Origin: RGIG8775 sp045612185
GTDB lineage: Bacteria > Bacillota > Clostridia > Oscillospirales > CAG-272
Direction: 5' to 3'
Assembly (NCBI GenBank): GCA_045612185.1
Contig: JAZKYO010000059.1
Coordinates: forward strand, 1-20,944
DNA length: 20,944 nucleotides
How positions within the stretch are numbered: position 1 is the first letter of the stretch; every line of letters starts with the position of its first letter. A program made the position numbers and the translations under genes. Positions 14,218 to 20,944 of this stretch are shown piece after piece. The notes beneath the pieces are model-generated. The model searched no databases, was not told where the DNA came from, and saw nothing but the letters and a program-made list of their open reading frames with translations.

Positions 14218-15019
14218 CTATATACCCGAGGCACTCGTAGAATTCTTCTCCGTTAAGCGCCGCGGATTTTATCTTTTTGGCAAGGGACGTGACGGCGGGG
14301 GAGCTCTCTAACTCCTCGCGCTTTATTCCCCATCTGAAAATATATCCAAGAAGGGCGTCGGATGAGTCGCGCTTGACCACTTTAAACAAGCCGCCAAATT
14401 TCAGAATATTGCTGTCGGGCTTGAGAAATCTGTCAAGCGAGGTGTCAAGAAGCCAGGAGTGGCAGGTAAAAAGCGTGTAATTGTAATTTGGAAAGTAACG
14501 CTTGAAAAAATCCCGCGCAAGCTCGATGGATCTTATACATTCTTCAACTAAAAGTGGCTCGCCCTCGGGAATGTGTATCTCTATTGTGGGGTCGCCCTTT
14601 TTGACGTTCTTCTCGGGAATATCAAATTCCGAATCTGCCATACAAAACTGAAGTCGCCCCAGCCTGAAAAGCTTCATACTCAGATGGCGCTTCAGCCATT
14701 CCACCTCGCCGAGGTAAAGCTCGTTTTTGAGGGCGCTCCAGGTTTTTGTCCAAATTACTATATCCTTAAGCGTGTCGATCAGCACGTTGTTGGGAATTCC
14801 TTTGCTTTGATACCCTTTTTCAAGCTCATCACAGAAAAAAAGATAACTTAAAAGATTCTTTTTTCCGTCCTTTTCCGACGTGTTATATAAATCTATGGAA
14901 GTCGCACCTTGGGGATTCCAGGCTTCAAGTGCGGACTTGAACTCTTTATAGGCTTCTTTGGGAAAATCAAGCAAATCATACCATTTTTCTGCAGTGGCCT
15001 TTTTGATTGAATCTTGCAT
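14210..15019 (-). CDS. GNAT-like acyltransferase-domain protein (NAT_N/GNAT_C type)
   Basis: A 269-residue cytoplasmic protein without signal or membrane segments. The arrangement fits the two-domain Bacillota family with an all-helical N-terminal part (about 1-130) and a C-terminal GNAT-like domain. Recognisable blocks are the helix LYLGEVEWLKRHLSMKLFRL and RLGRLQF (119-125), IHIPEGEPL (149-157), CHSWLLD (186-192) and SNILKF (203-208). The acyl donor and acceptor are unknown for the family. An AAAGGACT ribosome-binding site precedes the start. It is convergent with the sugar operon and divergent from the AraC gene with 109 bases between them, so AraC might affect it, but no operator is obvious. 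The family call comes from pattern recognition and is moderately sure; the function is not established. Confidence 0.65.
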   Translation of the reverse strand: MQDSIKKATAEKWYDLLDFPKEAYKEFKSALEAWNPQGATSIDLYNTSEKDGKKNLLSYLFFCDELEKGYQSKGIPNNVLIDTLKDIVIWTKTWSALKNELYLGEVEWLKRHLSMKLFRLGRLQFCMADSEFDIPEKNVKKGDPTIEIHIPEGEPLLVEECIRSIELARDFFKRYFPNYNYTLFTCHSWLLDTSLDRFLKPDSNILKFGGLFKVVKRDSSDALLGYIFRWGIKREELESSPAVTSLAKKIKSAALNGEEFYECLGYIEK

Positions 15020-15069
15020 TGAATAAGTCCTTTCAACAATTTTTTGTTATGTTTGGAGCACTTTTGTTA

Positions 15070-15098
15070 TTGACATATTCCCGTATGTGTGATAAACT
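15070..15098 (+). promoter_or_regulatory. Sigma-A promoter of the AraC gene
   Basis: TTGACA (15070-15075), a 17 bp spacer and TAAACT (15093-15098, four of six matches). An AGGAGG site at 15118-15123 precedes the ATG at 15129. I could not find an equally clear promoter for the divergent gene. Confidence 0.6.
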
Positions 15099-15128
15099 GA
15101 ATCAGATCTCTTTTTATAGGAGGATTTT

Positions 15129-15971
15129 ATGGGGTGTCTTAATATCAAGCAATCCGCGCCCGAGGTAAGACCTAAGTTTCATATAGAAAAGCAAACCCTG
15201 AAAGGCGAGGAAAAGTGCTTTTTCCGCGATCACTTCCGAGTTTATTACGTTACCAAAGGATACGTTACCGTGTCTTACGGAAACGGAGAGGGGATGCGTT
15301 TGGGGTGCGGTGACATTTGTATTATTCCGCCAAATGCCAATTATTCCGCACGCGGAAATACCACGTTGGCAGAGCTTTACGTTTTTACCTTTTCCATTAA
15401 TTTTATAGAGCATATACTCCAGCATCAAGCGGGAAGCGGTGGTAGGCTTTCATCGCTGTTCAACAGCGGAAATCCCGTGGTCATTGCGCCCGTGCCCGCC
15501 GAAATGCAGATACATCTGCAAAATCTGATGGATTTTATGCGGCACGAGTATGAGATGGGGATAGGCAACTCCGAGCTTGTTTTAAGAAACTGCCTTGCCA
15601 CGGTCTTTTGCGTGTTTCTCGAGCTGTTGAAAGCCGATGAAGCCGTAAAATCTCCGACGGATAAGAACAGTATACTATACGCGATAAATTATGTCAAGAA
15701 GAACTTTGATAAAAAGATATCCGCGGGTGATTTGGCGAAAACGGTGCGTATGTCAAAAAAGGAATTCTTGTCAAGATTTAAGGTCTTTTCGGGGCGTTCG
15801 TTCCACGATTTTTTAAACAAGACAAGAATTGAAACGGCTGTTGAAATATACAGAAAATCCAAAGGTGATATCAGCTTTTCCGAGCTTTCTTCGATTTGCG
15901 GGTACGACAATTACATTACGTTTTACCGAAATTTCATCAAATATACGGGCGTTTCGCCCGCAGAGTTTTAA
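15129..15971 (+). CDS. AraC-family transcriptional regulator
   Basis: A 280-residue regulator with an N-terminal cupin-like effector domain (about 30-100, with the GCGDICIIPPNA turn) and a C-terminal double helix-turn-helix (about 180-280). The first HTH lies near 198-218 (SAGDLAKTVRMSKKEFLSRF), the second near 247-270 with the family's ICGYDNYITFYRNF and the closing TGVSPAEF. Regulators of this layout respond to a sugar or a cell-wall fragment and usually activate neighbouring catabolic genes. The adjacent candidates are the convergent amidohydrolase/GH109-like pair and the divergent GNAT-like gene. The gene ends in a hairpin shared with the convergent neighbour. Confidence 0.92.
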   Translation: MGCLNIKQSAPEVRPKFHIEKQTLKGEEKCFFRDHFRVYYVTKGYVTVSYGNGEGMRLGCGDICIIPPNANYSARGNTTLAELYVFTFSINFIEHILQHQAGSGGRLSSLFNSGNPVVIAPVPAEMQIHLQNLMDFMRHEYEMGIGNSELVLRNCLATVFCVFLELLKADEAVKSPTDKNSILYAINYVKKNFDKKISAGDLAKTVRMSKKEFLSRFKVFSGRSFHDFLNKTRIETAVEIYRKSKGDISFSELSSICGYDNYITFYRNFIKYTGVSPAEF

Positions 15972-15990
15972 AGGGGCGTTGCGCCCCTTT
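15970..15990. terminator. Bidirectional terminator between AraC and GH109-like genes
   Basis: AAAGGGGCG (15970-15978) and CGCCCCTTT (15982-15990) form a perfect 9 bp stem with a TTG loop, followed by TATTT on the plus strand and a T-rich run on the minus strand. It overlaps the stop codons of both convergent genes, a compact shared terminator. Confidence 0.85.
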
Positions 15991-17180
15991 TATTTGGCAA
16001 AATTATTTTTTCTGTATACCCAGCTTCCGCTTGTGAAGTCGGGGAAGGGTATTGCTGTTCCCGTTGCCATAGATTGCTCGCTGAGAACGCTTATGCACAT
16101 CCAGGTCGCCATATCGTATACGTCAATGGGCGTTTCCTCGCCGCATTCAAGCGCTCTGAAAAGATCGTCAAACTGAAGCGAGTCTATACCGCCGTGACCC
16201 TCCTTGCCGGGGTGATAATCAACCCACAACGGGTGCTCGTATTTTCCGTAGTAAAGGCTTATGTTACCCGCAACCTCGTCCCACATTTTATGCCCGCTGT
16301 TGTCGGCATCAAGATAAACGCAGTTTGTGTCCTCGCTTATAATACCCTTTGTGCCCTGAGCAATGAAACCGCGGGCGTAGTACCTGGGAAGGCAGGTGTC
16401 AAGAGTAAGGGTTACGGTTTCACCGTTTTGACATTTGATAATCGTTGAGACCACGTCGGACTGCATAAATCTGACGCCGTCAAGCTCTTCGATCCCGTGC
16501 TCCTTGGCGTATTGTGAAAGACCTACCGACTTAGAGCCCACCGATACCAACGACAAAAAGCGGTTGCCGCAGTTTATATCAAGAAGCTTGGCTATCGGTC
16601 CCACGTCGTGGGTGGGATAGTTGTCGGCGTTGCGGTGGATATACTGATCGAGACGGTAATGGCGCTTTCTCCAACCGGTGCATATCTCTTCGCGCATATC
16701 GTGACGGTATGCGCCCTCGCAATGAACCATCTCCCCAAGATGTCCAAGGCGCTTCATATTAAGCGCAAGAAGCTTTATGCGGTGGTAGCAGGCGTTTTCC
16801 AGCATAGTCACCGGTGTGCCCGTGCGCTCGTAACAGCGGATAAGCTCCCAAAGACTTTCTATGCTGTAGGCTCCGCCCACCTCGCTGGCGGCAATAACAC
16901 CGCGCTCCATAGCATATATGCAGATTTCTATATGAGGAAGCCACGACGTTGATATAACAACCATATCGGGCTTTGACTTGTCAATGCATTCTTTGTAATC
17001 GGTAAAGGTGAGAGGGCGGTGTCTTCCGTCGTTCTCAATGCGCTTTGCCATATCCTCGCACCTGTCGGGGTAAAGGTCGCAAACCGATACGATATCAACG
17101 TAATCTCTGTTCTTTAAAGCGTTATAAAGTCCGACGGAGCGCAGTCCGAGACCTATAATAGCAATTTTATAGTTTTTCAT
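15990..17180 (-). CDS. GH109-like Gfo/Idh/MocA protein (NAD-dependent glycosidase or oxidoreductase)
   Basis: A 396-residue protein with an N-terminal Rossmann domain (GLGLRSVG, 10-17) and a C-terminal alpha/beta domain. Several blocks point to the GH109 branch, whose members hydrolyse glycosides by transient NAD-dependent oxidation and elimination: MLENACYH (126-133), GEMVHCEGAYRHD, and especially NYPTHDVGP (187-195), which matches the family's YPTH with Y188 and H191 as the conserved pair, then HGGIDSLQFDDL and PFPDFTSGSW near the end. Known GH109 enzymes often carry signal peptides; this one has none and should be cytoplasmic. It follows the amidohydrolase by 15 bases, in one operon, with an AAAGGACT site. 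It could equally be a true sugar dehydrogenase; the sugar specificity is open. Confidence 0.8.
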   Translation of the reverse strand: MKNYKIAIIGLGLRSVGLYNALKNRDYVDIVSVCDLYPDRCEDMAKRIENDGRHRPLTFTDYKECIDKSKPDMVVISTSWLPHIEICIYAMERGVIAASEVGGAYSIESLWELIRCYERTGTPVTMLENACYHRIKLLALNMKRLGHLGEMVHCEGAYRHDMREEICTGWRKRHYRLDQYIHRNADNYPTHDVGPIAKLLDINCGNRFLSLVSVGSKSVGLSQYAKEHGIEELDGVRFMQSDVVSTIIKCQNGETVTLTLDTCLPRYYARGFIAQGTKGIISEDTNCVYLDADNSGHKMWDEVAGNISLYYGKYEHPLWVDYHPGKEGHGGIDSLQFDDLFRALECGEETPIDVYDMATWMCISVLSEQSMATGTAIPFPDFTSGSWVYRKNNFAK

Positions 17181-17195
17181 AGTAAGTCCTTTCTT

Positions 17196-18083
17196 TTATT
17201 TTTCAAGTGAGGGCGTCCACAGCGTCTGGCAATCGGGAAGAGGAACAAAGCGTTTAATTTCCTCGTTGCTTCTTCCCAAAAATCTCATAAAGTTTTTGTA
17301 AAATATCTTTTCCCGCATTTTTGTCGGAATTTCAAGCTTGTCAAATAGGGCGGTGTCAATAGACAGCCATCTCTTTGTCCACTCAAAGCGGTAGTTGTCG
17401 GTACGGCAGTCTGTGCCGTACATAACGTTGTTTGGAACGTCGTAACCTACTAAAAAAAGCTTTTTAAACAGCTCCTCGCGATAAATTTCGGGGGTTCCCG
17501 GGGTAATATCAACAAACATTTCGACGTTTTTTCCCGAATTAAGCGCATTTAAAAACTTTCCGTATACCGCAACGCATTCGTCTATCCAGGGCCAGGAGCA
17601 ATGCGCAAGTGAAAAGCGCAGACCGTCAAGCTCAAGCAGAGCCTCCCAATTTGCGGGGCGGTTGTAAGCGGACGACGGAGAGCCGTCCCAAAGGATTCCC
17701 GAGTGAAATATTACGGGCTTACCGGTCTTTGAAATGGCTTCAAGCATATCCATAGATCTGTTTTCGCCAACGTAAAAGTTATTGCATATCACCTTGAAGG
17801 CGGCAACGCCTGCTTCACTTGCCGACTCGATCTTTTGCAGAATGTTTTCCTCATTTGGATGGATCCACAAAATCGGTACGAGACGATCCTCGTAGCCACG
17901 GGTCCAGTTGATGATCTCCGCAAGTCTGTCGGCAAAATCGCTTCCCGTTTCGGGGGACATTTCGCGCGGTCTGTTTGAAATGACCGAGCACCCCCAAACA
18001 CCCGCAAGGGCAAGCTGTGAAAGCAATCTTTCGGGTTCGGGCGGCGTGTTCTTCGCGTGTACGTGCATATCAAAAATTTTCAT
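17196..18083 (-). CDS. Amidohydrolase-family (amidohydrolase_2) metal-dependent hydrolase
   Basis: A 295-residue TIM-barrel hydrolase. The metal site reads DMHVH (5-9) at the N-terminus, K97 in AAFKVICNN, H127 in IFHSG, H161 in LAHCSWPW, and D225 in MYGTDCRTDNY, the order seen in PF04909 proteins, which include lactonases and decarboxylases. I place the start at ATG 18083, preceded by AAAGGACT at the right distance; a longer frame opening at 18143 has no such site and would include the -35 and -10 boxes. It is first in a two-gene operon with the GH109-like protein. A lactonase acting on an oxidised sugar is one plausible role, by analogy with dehydrogenase/lactonase pairs, but the substrate cannot be read. 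Confidence 0.82.
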   Translation of the reverse strand: MKIFDMHVHAKNTPPEPERLLSQLALAGVWGCSVISNRPREMSPETGSDFADRLAEIINWTRGYEDRLVPILWIHPNEENILQKIESASEAGVAAFKVICNNFYVGENRSMDMLEAISKTGKPVIFHSGILWDGSPSSAYNRPANWEALLELDGLRFSLAHCSWPWIDECVAVYGKFLNALNSGKNVEMFVDITPGTPEIYREELFKKLFLVGYDVPNNVMYGTDCRTDNYRFEWTKRWLSIDTALFDKLEIPTKMREKIFYKNFMRFLGRSNEEIKRFVPLPDCQTLWTPSLEK

Positions 18084-18114
18084 TTTGTGTAGTCCTTTGC
18101 TTTTGGTTGAATTT

Positions 18115-18143
18115 ATTTTAACATATATTTCCGAGCGATTCAA
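18115..18143 (-). promoter_or_regulatory. Sigma-A promoter of the amidohydrolase/GH109-like operon
   Basis: Read on the minus strand: TTGAAT (18143-18138), a 17 bp spacer and TAAAAT (18120-18115), with the start codon about 32 bases further on at 18083. Confidence 0.75.
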
Positions 18144-18180
18144 TTACATTTTTCACATTGATATTACATTTTGGAATAAA

Positions 18181-18209
18181 AAAGAGCTGTCTTATAAAGA
18201 CAGTTCTTT
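18181..18209 (-). terminator. Intrinsic terminator of glutamine synthetase
   Basis: On the minus strand, AAAGAACTGTCTT pairs with AAGAGAGC-type complement over 13 positions (18209-18197 with 18193-18181, one G-U pair) and is followed by a T-rich run. It lies just after the glutamine synthetase stop codon and just upstream of the next minus-strand promoter. Confidence 0.85.
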
Positions 18210-18214
18210 TTATA

Positions 18215-19639
18215 TTAAAGATTGTAGTATTTATCAAACTCCGCGGGGTGGGGAATCTTGGACATTTCGCTGCACTCGGCGCGCTTTGTCTTGATAAAGT
18301 TATCAATAAGCTCCTTGGGGAAAACGTTGCCCACGGTAAGGTAATCGTTGTCCGCCTCAAGTGCGTCAAGCGCTGCGGGGAGAGATGTGGGAAGTCCCTG
18401 AAGCTTTGCCTTTTCTTCCTCGGGAAGATGGAAAAGGTTGAAGTCGTAAGGTCCCCAACCGTTTGCGTGAGGATCTATCTTGTTTTTGATTCCGTCAAGA
18501 CCTGCCATAAGAATAGCCGCGTAGCAGAAATAGGGGTTGCAGGTAGCGTCGGGGTTGCGAAGCTCAAAGCGGCGCTTTTCGGGGCTCTTTGCGTAAGCGG
18601 GGATTCTGATTACCGCGCTTCTGTTAGAGGTGGCGTAGCCAACCGTAACGGGAGCCTCAAAGCCGGGAACAAGACGCTTGAAGGAGTTCGTGCTGGGATT
18701 TGTGATAGCGCAAAGCGAAGCAATGTGCTTGAGCAGTCCGCCCATAAAGTAGTGCGCGGTTTCGCTGAGGTGAGCGTAGCCGTTGTCGTCAGAGAACACG
18801 GGCTTTCCGTCCTTCATAAGAAGCATATGAACGTGCATTCCGCTTCCTGCCTCGCCGTAAATGGGCTTGGGCATAAAGGTTGCGGTCTTGCCGTACTTAA
18901 GCGCCGTGTTGTGAATGATATATTTTATCATCATGGTAGCGTCAGCCATGTGAACGACCTCGCCAAGCTGAGGCTCTATCTCAAACTGACCCGAAGCGGC
19001 AACCTCTGGGTGGTGATAGTTAATCTCTATACCCATGTCCTTCATGTGCAGACACATTTCACTGCGGCACTCGTAGGAAACGTCAAAGGGCTTAGCTATG
19101 TGGTAGTTTTTCTGCTTGGGAACAATAACGCCCTTGCCCTCTACCGCGCTGTTCCAATAAGATTGCTTTGCGTCAACCGAAGCGGCGATGCAGTTGGGGT
19201 CAACGCTCCAATTTACCTCGTCGAAAAGGTAGAACTCGAACTCGGGGAGAATGAACATTGTGTCAGCCACGCCCATGTCCTTCATTTGCTGAACAGCGGC
19301 GCGAACAATGTTTCGGGGATATTGGGGAAGGGGACGGTTTTCGGGGGTATCTATAATCATAGCGTTACCCGTCATGGAAAGAGTGGGAATTTCGCAGAAG
19401 GGGTCGATAACGGCGGTGTCGGGGTCGGGAATGAAGACCATGTCGCTCTTTTCAACTACCGCGTAGCCGTAGTTGGAGGCGTCGAATCCGATACCGCTTT
19501 TCATTGTGTCCTCTGAGAAGTTTTCCGCAAGGATAGAAACGTGGCGGTACTGACCGTTGATGTCAACCATTTTAAAGTCAACCATTTTAATACCGTTCTC
19601 CTTTATCATAGCGAGAACGTCTTTAACTGTTTTTGCCAT
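18215..19639 (-). CDS. glnA: Type I glutamine synthetase, without adenylylation tyrosine
   Basis: A 474-residue cytoplasmic enzyme making glutamine from glutamate, ammonia and ATP, active as a dodecamer. Conserved sites are GFDASN (51-56), the metal-binding glutamates in LPEFEFYL (E133, E135) and GQFEIEPQ (E220), GSGMHVH with H269 and H271, KRLVPGFEAPV with E328 (equivalent to E. coli E327), RSAVIRIP, and RRFELRNPDA. At the position of E. coli Tyr397 (NLYDLP) this protein has NLFHLP, with F403, so control by adenylylation is ruled out at that site. It is monocistronic, with AAAGGAG before the ATG, its own promoter and its own terminator. The leader is too short for a glutamine riboswitch. Confidence 0.96.
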   Translation of the reverse strand: MAKTVKDVLAMIKENGIKMVDFKMVDINGQYRHVSILAENFSEDTMKSGIGFDASNYGYAVVEKSDMVFIPDPDTAVIDPFCEIPTLSMTGNAMIIDTPENRPLPQYPRNIVRAAVQQMKDMGVADTMFILPEFEFYLFDEVNWSVDPNCIAASVDAKQSYWNSAVEGKGVIVPKQKNYHIAKPFDVSYECRSEMCLHMKDMGIEINYHHPEVAASGQFEIEPQLGEVVHMADATMMIKYIIHNTALKYGKTATFMPKPIYGEAGSGMHVHMLLMKDGKPVFSDDNGYAHLSETAHYFMGGLLKHIASLCAITNPSTNSFKRLVPGFEAPVTVGYATSNRSAVIRIPAYAKSPEKRRFELRNPDATCNPYFCYAAILMAGLDGIKNKIDPHANGWGPYDFNLFHLPEEEKAKLQGLPTSLPAALDALEADNDYLTVGNVFPKELIDNFIKTKRAECSEMSKIPHPAEFDKYYNL

Positions 19640-19677
19640 AAATGCGCTCCTTTAATAAAATTCAGTCTTATAGTATG

Positions 19678-19706
19678 AGTATATCATAAAAAAACCGACT
19701 TGTCAA
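19678..19706 (-). promoter_or_regulatory. Sigma-A promoter of glnA
   Basis: Read on the minus strand: TTGACA (19706-19701), a 17 bp spacer and TATACT (19683-19678). The transcript leader would be only about 30 bases, containing the AAAGGAG site at 19653-19647. Confidence 0.85.
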
Positions 19707-19761
19707 TATTTGGCTTTTATATATACAGTTGCGAAATGTGCAAGTTATTCCGTTTATTGCA

Positions 19762-19790
19762 TTGATTTTTGTTTAAGAGGGGTGTATAAT
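19762..19790 (+). promoter_or_regulatory. Sigma-A promoter of the glycyl-radical activase gene
   Basis: TTGATT (19762-19767), a 17 bp spacer and a consensus TATAAT (19785-19790). The ATG at 19818 follows an AGAGGTG site. Confidence 0.85.
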
Positions 19791-19817
19791 TAAAATACCA
19801 ACAGTGAGAGGTGTTTT

Positions 19818-20705
19818 ATGAAAGCAAGAATAATTGAGATAAAGAGATTTGCCGTCCACGACGGTGACGGAATAAGAACAACGCTTTTCTTAAAGGGCTG
19901 TCCGCTTAAATGCGTGTGGTGTCACAATCCCGAGGGGATTTGCCCCGCGCCCGAGCTTGCCTATATGAAAGAAAAGTGTATTGGCTGCGGAGAGTGCCTT
20001 GCGGTCTGCGCGGCGGGGGCGCACAGCGTAAAGGACGGGCTTCATGTTTTCGAACGAGAAAAATGTGTCGGTTGCGGAAAATGCGAGGAGGTTTGCCTTG
20101 GCGGTGCGCTTAAGTTCTACGGCAGGGAGATGAGCGTGGATGAGCTTTTGCCCTTGTTGCTTGAGGACAAGGAGTTTTATGAGAACTCGGGAGGAGGCGT
20201 TACTCTTTCGGGCGGCGAGTGCCTTTGCCATGCCGATTTTTGTGCCGAATTGCTCAAAAAGCTCAAGGAGCAGGGAATACATACCGCGGTTGATACCTGC
20301 GGAATGGTGAGCCGCGCGGCAATAGACAAGGTAATTGACTTTACCGACGTTTTTCTGTACGACGTTAAGGCGGTAGACCCCGAGACGCACAAAAAATGTA
20401 CGGGTCAGGACAATGATCTTATTCTTGAAAATTTGAAATATATTGATTCGAGAGGGAAAAAAATCGAGGTGCGTTTTCCCTACGTCCCCGATTACAATTC
20501 CGACCAGACCGAAAAGATTGGCGAGCTTCTCGCCACCCTTAAAAATCTTACCGCGGTGAGGGTCCTCGCCTACCATAAGTACGCAGGCTCAAAATACGCC
20601 TCGCTTGAAATGGAGAATACTCTCCCTGAGCGTATGCCCACCGATGATGAAATGCAAAGCGTTAAATCCAAGCTCATAAATTATGGGCTAAGAGTGGTAA
20701 ATTGA
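19818..20705 (+). CDS. Glycyl-radical-enzyme activating protein (radical SAM)
   Basis: A 295-residue radical SAM activase that installs the glycyl radical in a partner enzyme of the pyruvate formate-lyase superfamily. The SAM cluster motif is CX3CX2C (C28, C32, C35 in KGCPLKCVWCHNPEG). A two-cluster ferredoxin insert follows: C54, C57, C60, C64 and C83, C86, C89, C93. SGGE at 131-134 is the SAM-binding turn. This size and the insert separate it from the shorter PFL activase (about 245 residues) and place it with activases of choline lyase, glycerol dehydratase, hydroxyproline dehydratase and similar eliminases. No glycyl-radical enzyme lies next to it in this window: upstream is divergent glnA, downstream a terminator and repeats. 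The partner must be encoded elsewhere. Confidence 0.94.
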   Translation: MKARIIEIKRFAVHDGDGIRTTLFLKGCPLKCVWCHNPEGICPAPELAYMKEKCIGCGECLAVCAAGAHSVKDGLHVFEREKCVGCGKCEEVCLGGALKFYGREMSVDELLPLLLEDKEFYENSGGGVTLSGGECLCHADFCAELLKKLKEQGIHTAVDTCGMVSRAAIDKVIDFTDVFLYDVKAVDPETHKKCTGQDNDLILENLKYIDSRGKKIEVRFPYVPDYNSDQTEKIGELLATLKNLTAVRVLAYHKYAGSKYASLEMENTLPERMPTDDEMQSVKSKLINYGLRVVN

Positions 20706-20708
20706 TTT

Positions 20709-20784
20709 GTTCAAATTGTAGTTTGTCCTCGCCGGACGGGCCTGTTGCCTTCGGCGCCCACGATTTAGGGATTGTGCGAACAAC
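20709..20784 (-). repeat. Dispersed repeat family B, right copy
   Basis: This is the inverted counterpart of 176-249. Positions 20759-20784 are identical to the complement of 176-201, and the outer end GTTCAAATTGTAGTTTGTC (20709-20727) matches the start of the neighbouring family A copy. It begins only 3 bases after the activase stop codon. Confidence 0.8.
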
Positions 20785-20792
20785 TCGGACGC

Positions 20793-20837
20793 AATACGAA
20801 AACCGCCATCTAAACAATGGCGGTTTTCTTTCGTATT
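20793..20837 (+). terminator. Intrinsic terminator of the activase gene
   Basis: AATACGAAAACCGCCAT (20793-20809) pairs with ATGGCGGTTTTC and TTCGTATT (20817-20837), leaving a four-base bulge and a 7-base loop, with T-rich sequence inside the 3' arm. It lies beyond the family B repeat, so the repeat is probably transcribed as the 3' untranslated part of the activase mRNA. Confidence 0.75.
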
Positions 20838-20844
20838 AACAGAG

Positions 20845-20944
20845 GTTCAAATTGTAGTTTGTCGGTGTGTTCGCACAGCAGCCACGTGGAGCCCCCACCG
20901 GCGAGGTGGCGCCAGTCAAGGGCGCGTAGCCCTTGTCGCTCGTC
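20845..20944 (-). repeat. Dispersed repeat family A, right copy (runs off the window)
   Basis: Positions 20849-20944 are the inverted counterpart of 3624-3719, with four mismatches in 96 bases. The copy shares its first 19 bases with the adjacent family B unit and continues past the window edge, so its full length is not visible. Confidence 0.88.

Larger units (their letters stand above)
20706..20944. other. Gene-free right end with two tandem repeats
   Basis: Nothing coding is visible. The stretch holds a family B repeat (20709-20784), the activase terminator (20793-20837) and a family A repeat from 20845 to the end of the window. The two repeat units begin with the same 19 bases, GTTCAAATTGTAGTTTGTC, at 20709 and 20845. 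Confidence 0.75.

Noticed and set aside
18084..18143. A 20-residue N-terminal extension of the amidohydrolase
   Set aside because: It has no ribosome-binding site and covers the -10 and -35 boxes of the gene's own promoter, whereas ATG 18083 has AAAGGACT at the proper distance.
18158..19516. A 452-residue open frame antisense to glutamine synthetase
   Set aside because: glnA is unmistakable on the other strand, and this frame passes through the glnA terminator and has no domain or start signal.
19640..19677. A glutamine riboswitch ahead of glnA
   Set aside because: The leader after the likely start point is only about 30 bases and contains just the ribosome-binding site.

Overview
This 20.9 kb window looks like a chromosomal stretch of an anaerobic, fermentative Bacillota, most likely a gut-type member of the Clostridia. 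The reasons are strong AAAGGAG-type ribosome-binding sites, sigma-A promoters with 17-18 bp spacers, U-tailed hairpin terminators, a rubrerythrin, a glycyl-radical-enzyme activase, a MurR/RpiR regulator, a clostridial-style glutamine synthetase, and ETF-linked rather than respiratory redox chemistry. The species cannot be fixed from sequence alone. I see no rRNA, tRNA, CRISPR array, integrase or transposase.

Layout. (1) 1-452 is non-coding and holds a copy of a dispersed repeat (family B) and a strong promoter. (2) 453-2528 is a GH50-like glycoside hydrolase without a signal peptide. (3) 2623-3159 is rubrerythrin with its own promoter and terminator. (4) 3204-3738 is a gene-free block made of nested inverted repeats, including a copy of repeat family A. 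(5) 3782-4618 is an RpiR regulator transcribed divergently from (6) a tight eight-gene operon, 4891-14182: fucose-isomerase-fold sugar isomerase, GlcD-like FAD dehydrogenase, two-cluster Fe-S subunit, class II aldolase, PfkB kinase, IolB-like isomerase, FGGY kinase, and one polypeptide fusing ETF beta to ETF alpha. (7) 14210-15019 is a GNAT-like acyltransferase on the minus strand. (8) 15129-15971 is an AraC regulator, convergent with a minus-strand pair: amidohydrolase then GH109-like Gfo/Idh/MocA protein. (9) 18215-19639 is glutamine synthetase (minus). (10) 19818-20705 is a glycyl-radical-enzyme activase with no partner enzyme in view. (11) 20706-20944 carries family B and family A repeats in tandem, inverted relative to the left-hand copies.

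How the genes fit together. The core of the window is the RpiR-controlled operon. It combines a ketose route (isomerase, two kinases of different folds, DHAP-forming class II aldolase) and an IolB/IolC/IolJ-like trio with a complete-looking electron-transfer module (FAD dehydrogenase, Fe-S protein, fused ETF). The simplest reading is breakdown of an unusual sugar, inositol-like compound or sugar acid in which one 2-hydroxyacid-type oxidation is handed to an ETF. That resembles the ETF-linked lactate dehydrogenases of acetogens but is embedded in a sugar pathway. The substrate is unknown and there is no transporter in the window. Perfect or near-perfect TGAAAA/TTTTCA palindromes sit in both divergent promoters and are likely RpiR operators. 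The most unusual molecular details are the EtfB-EtfA fusion, the loss of the CCG cysteines from the Fe-S subunit, and the dispersed repeats that lie in opposite orientations at the two ends of the window.
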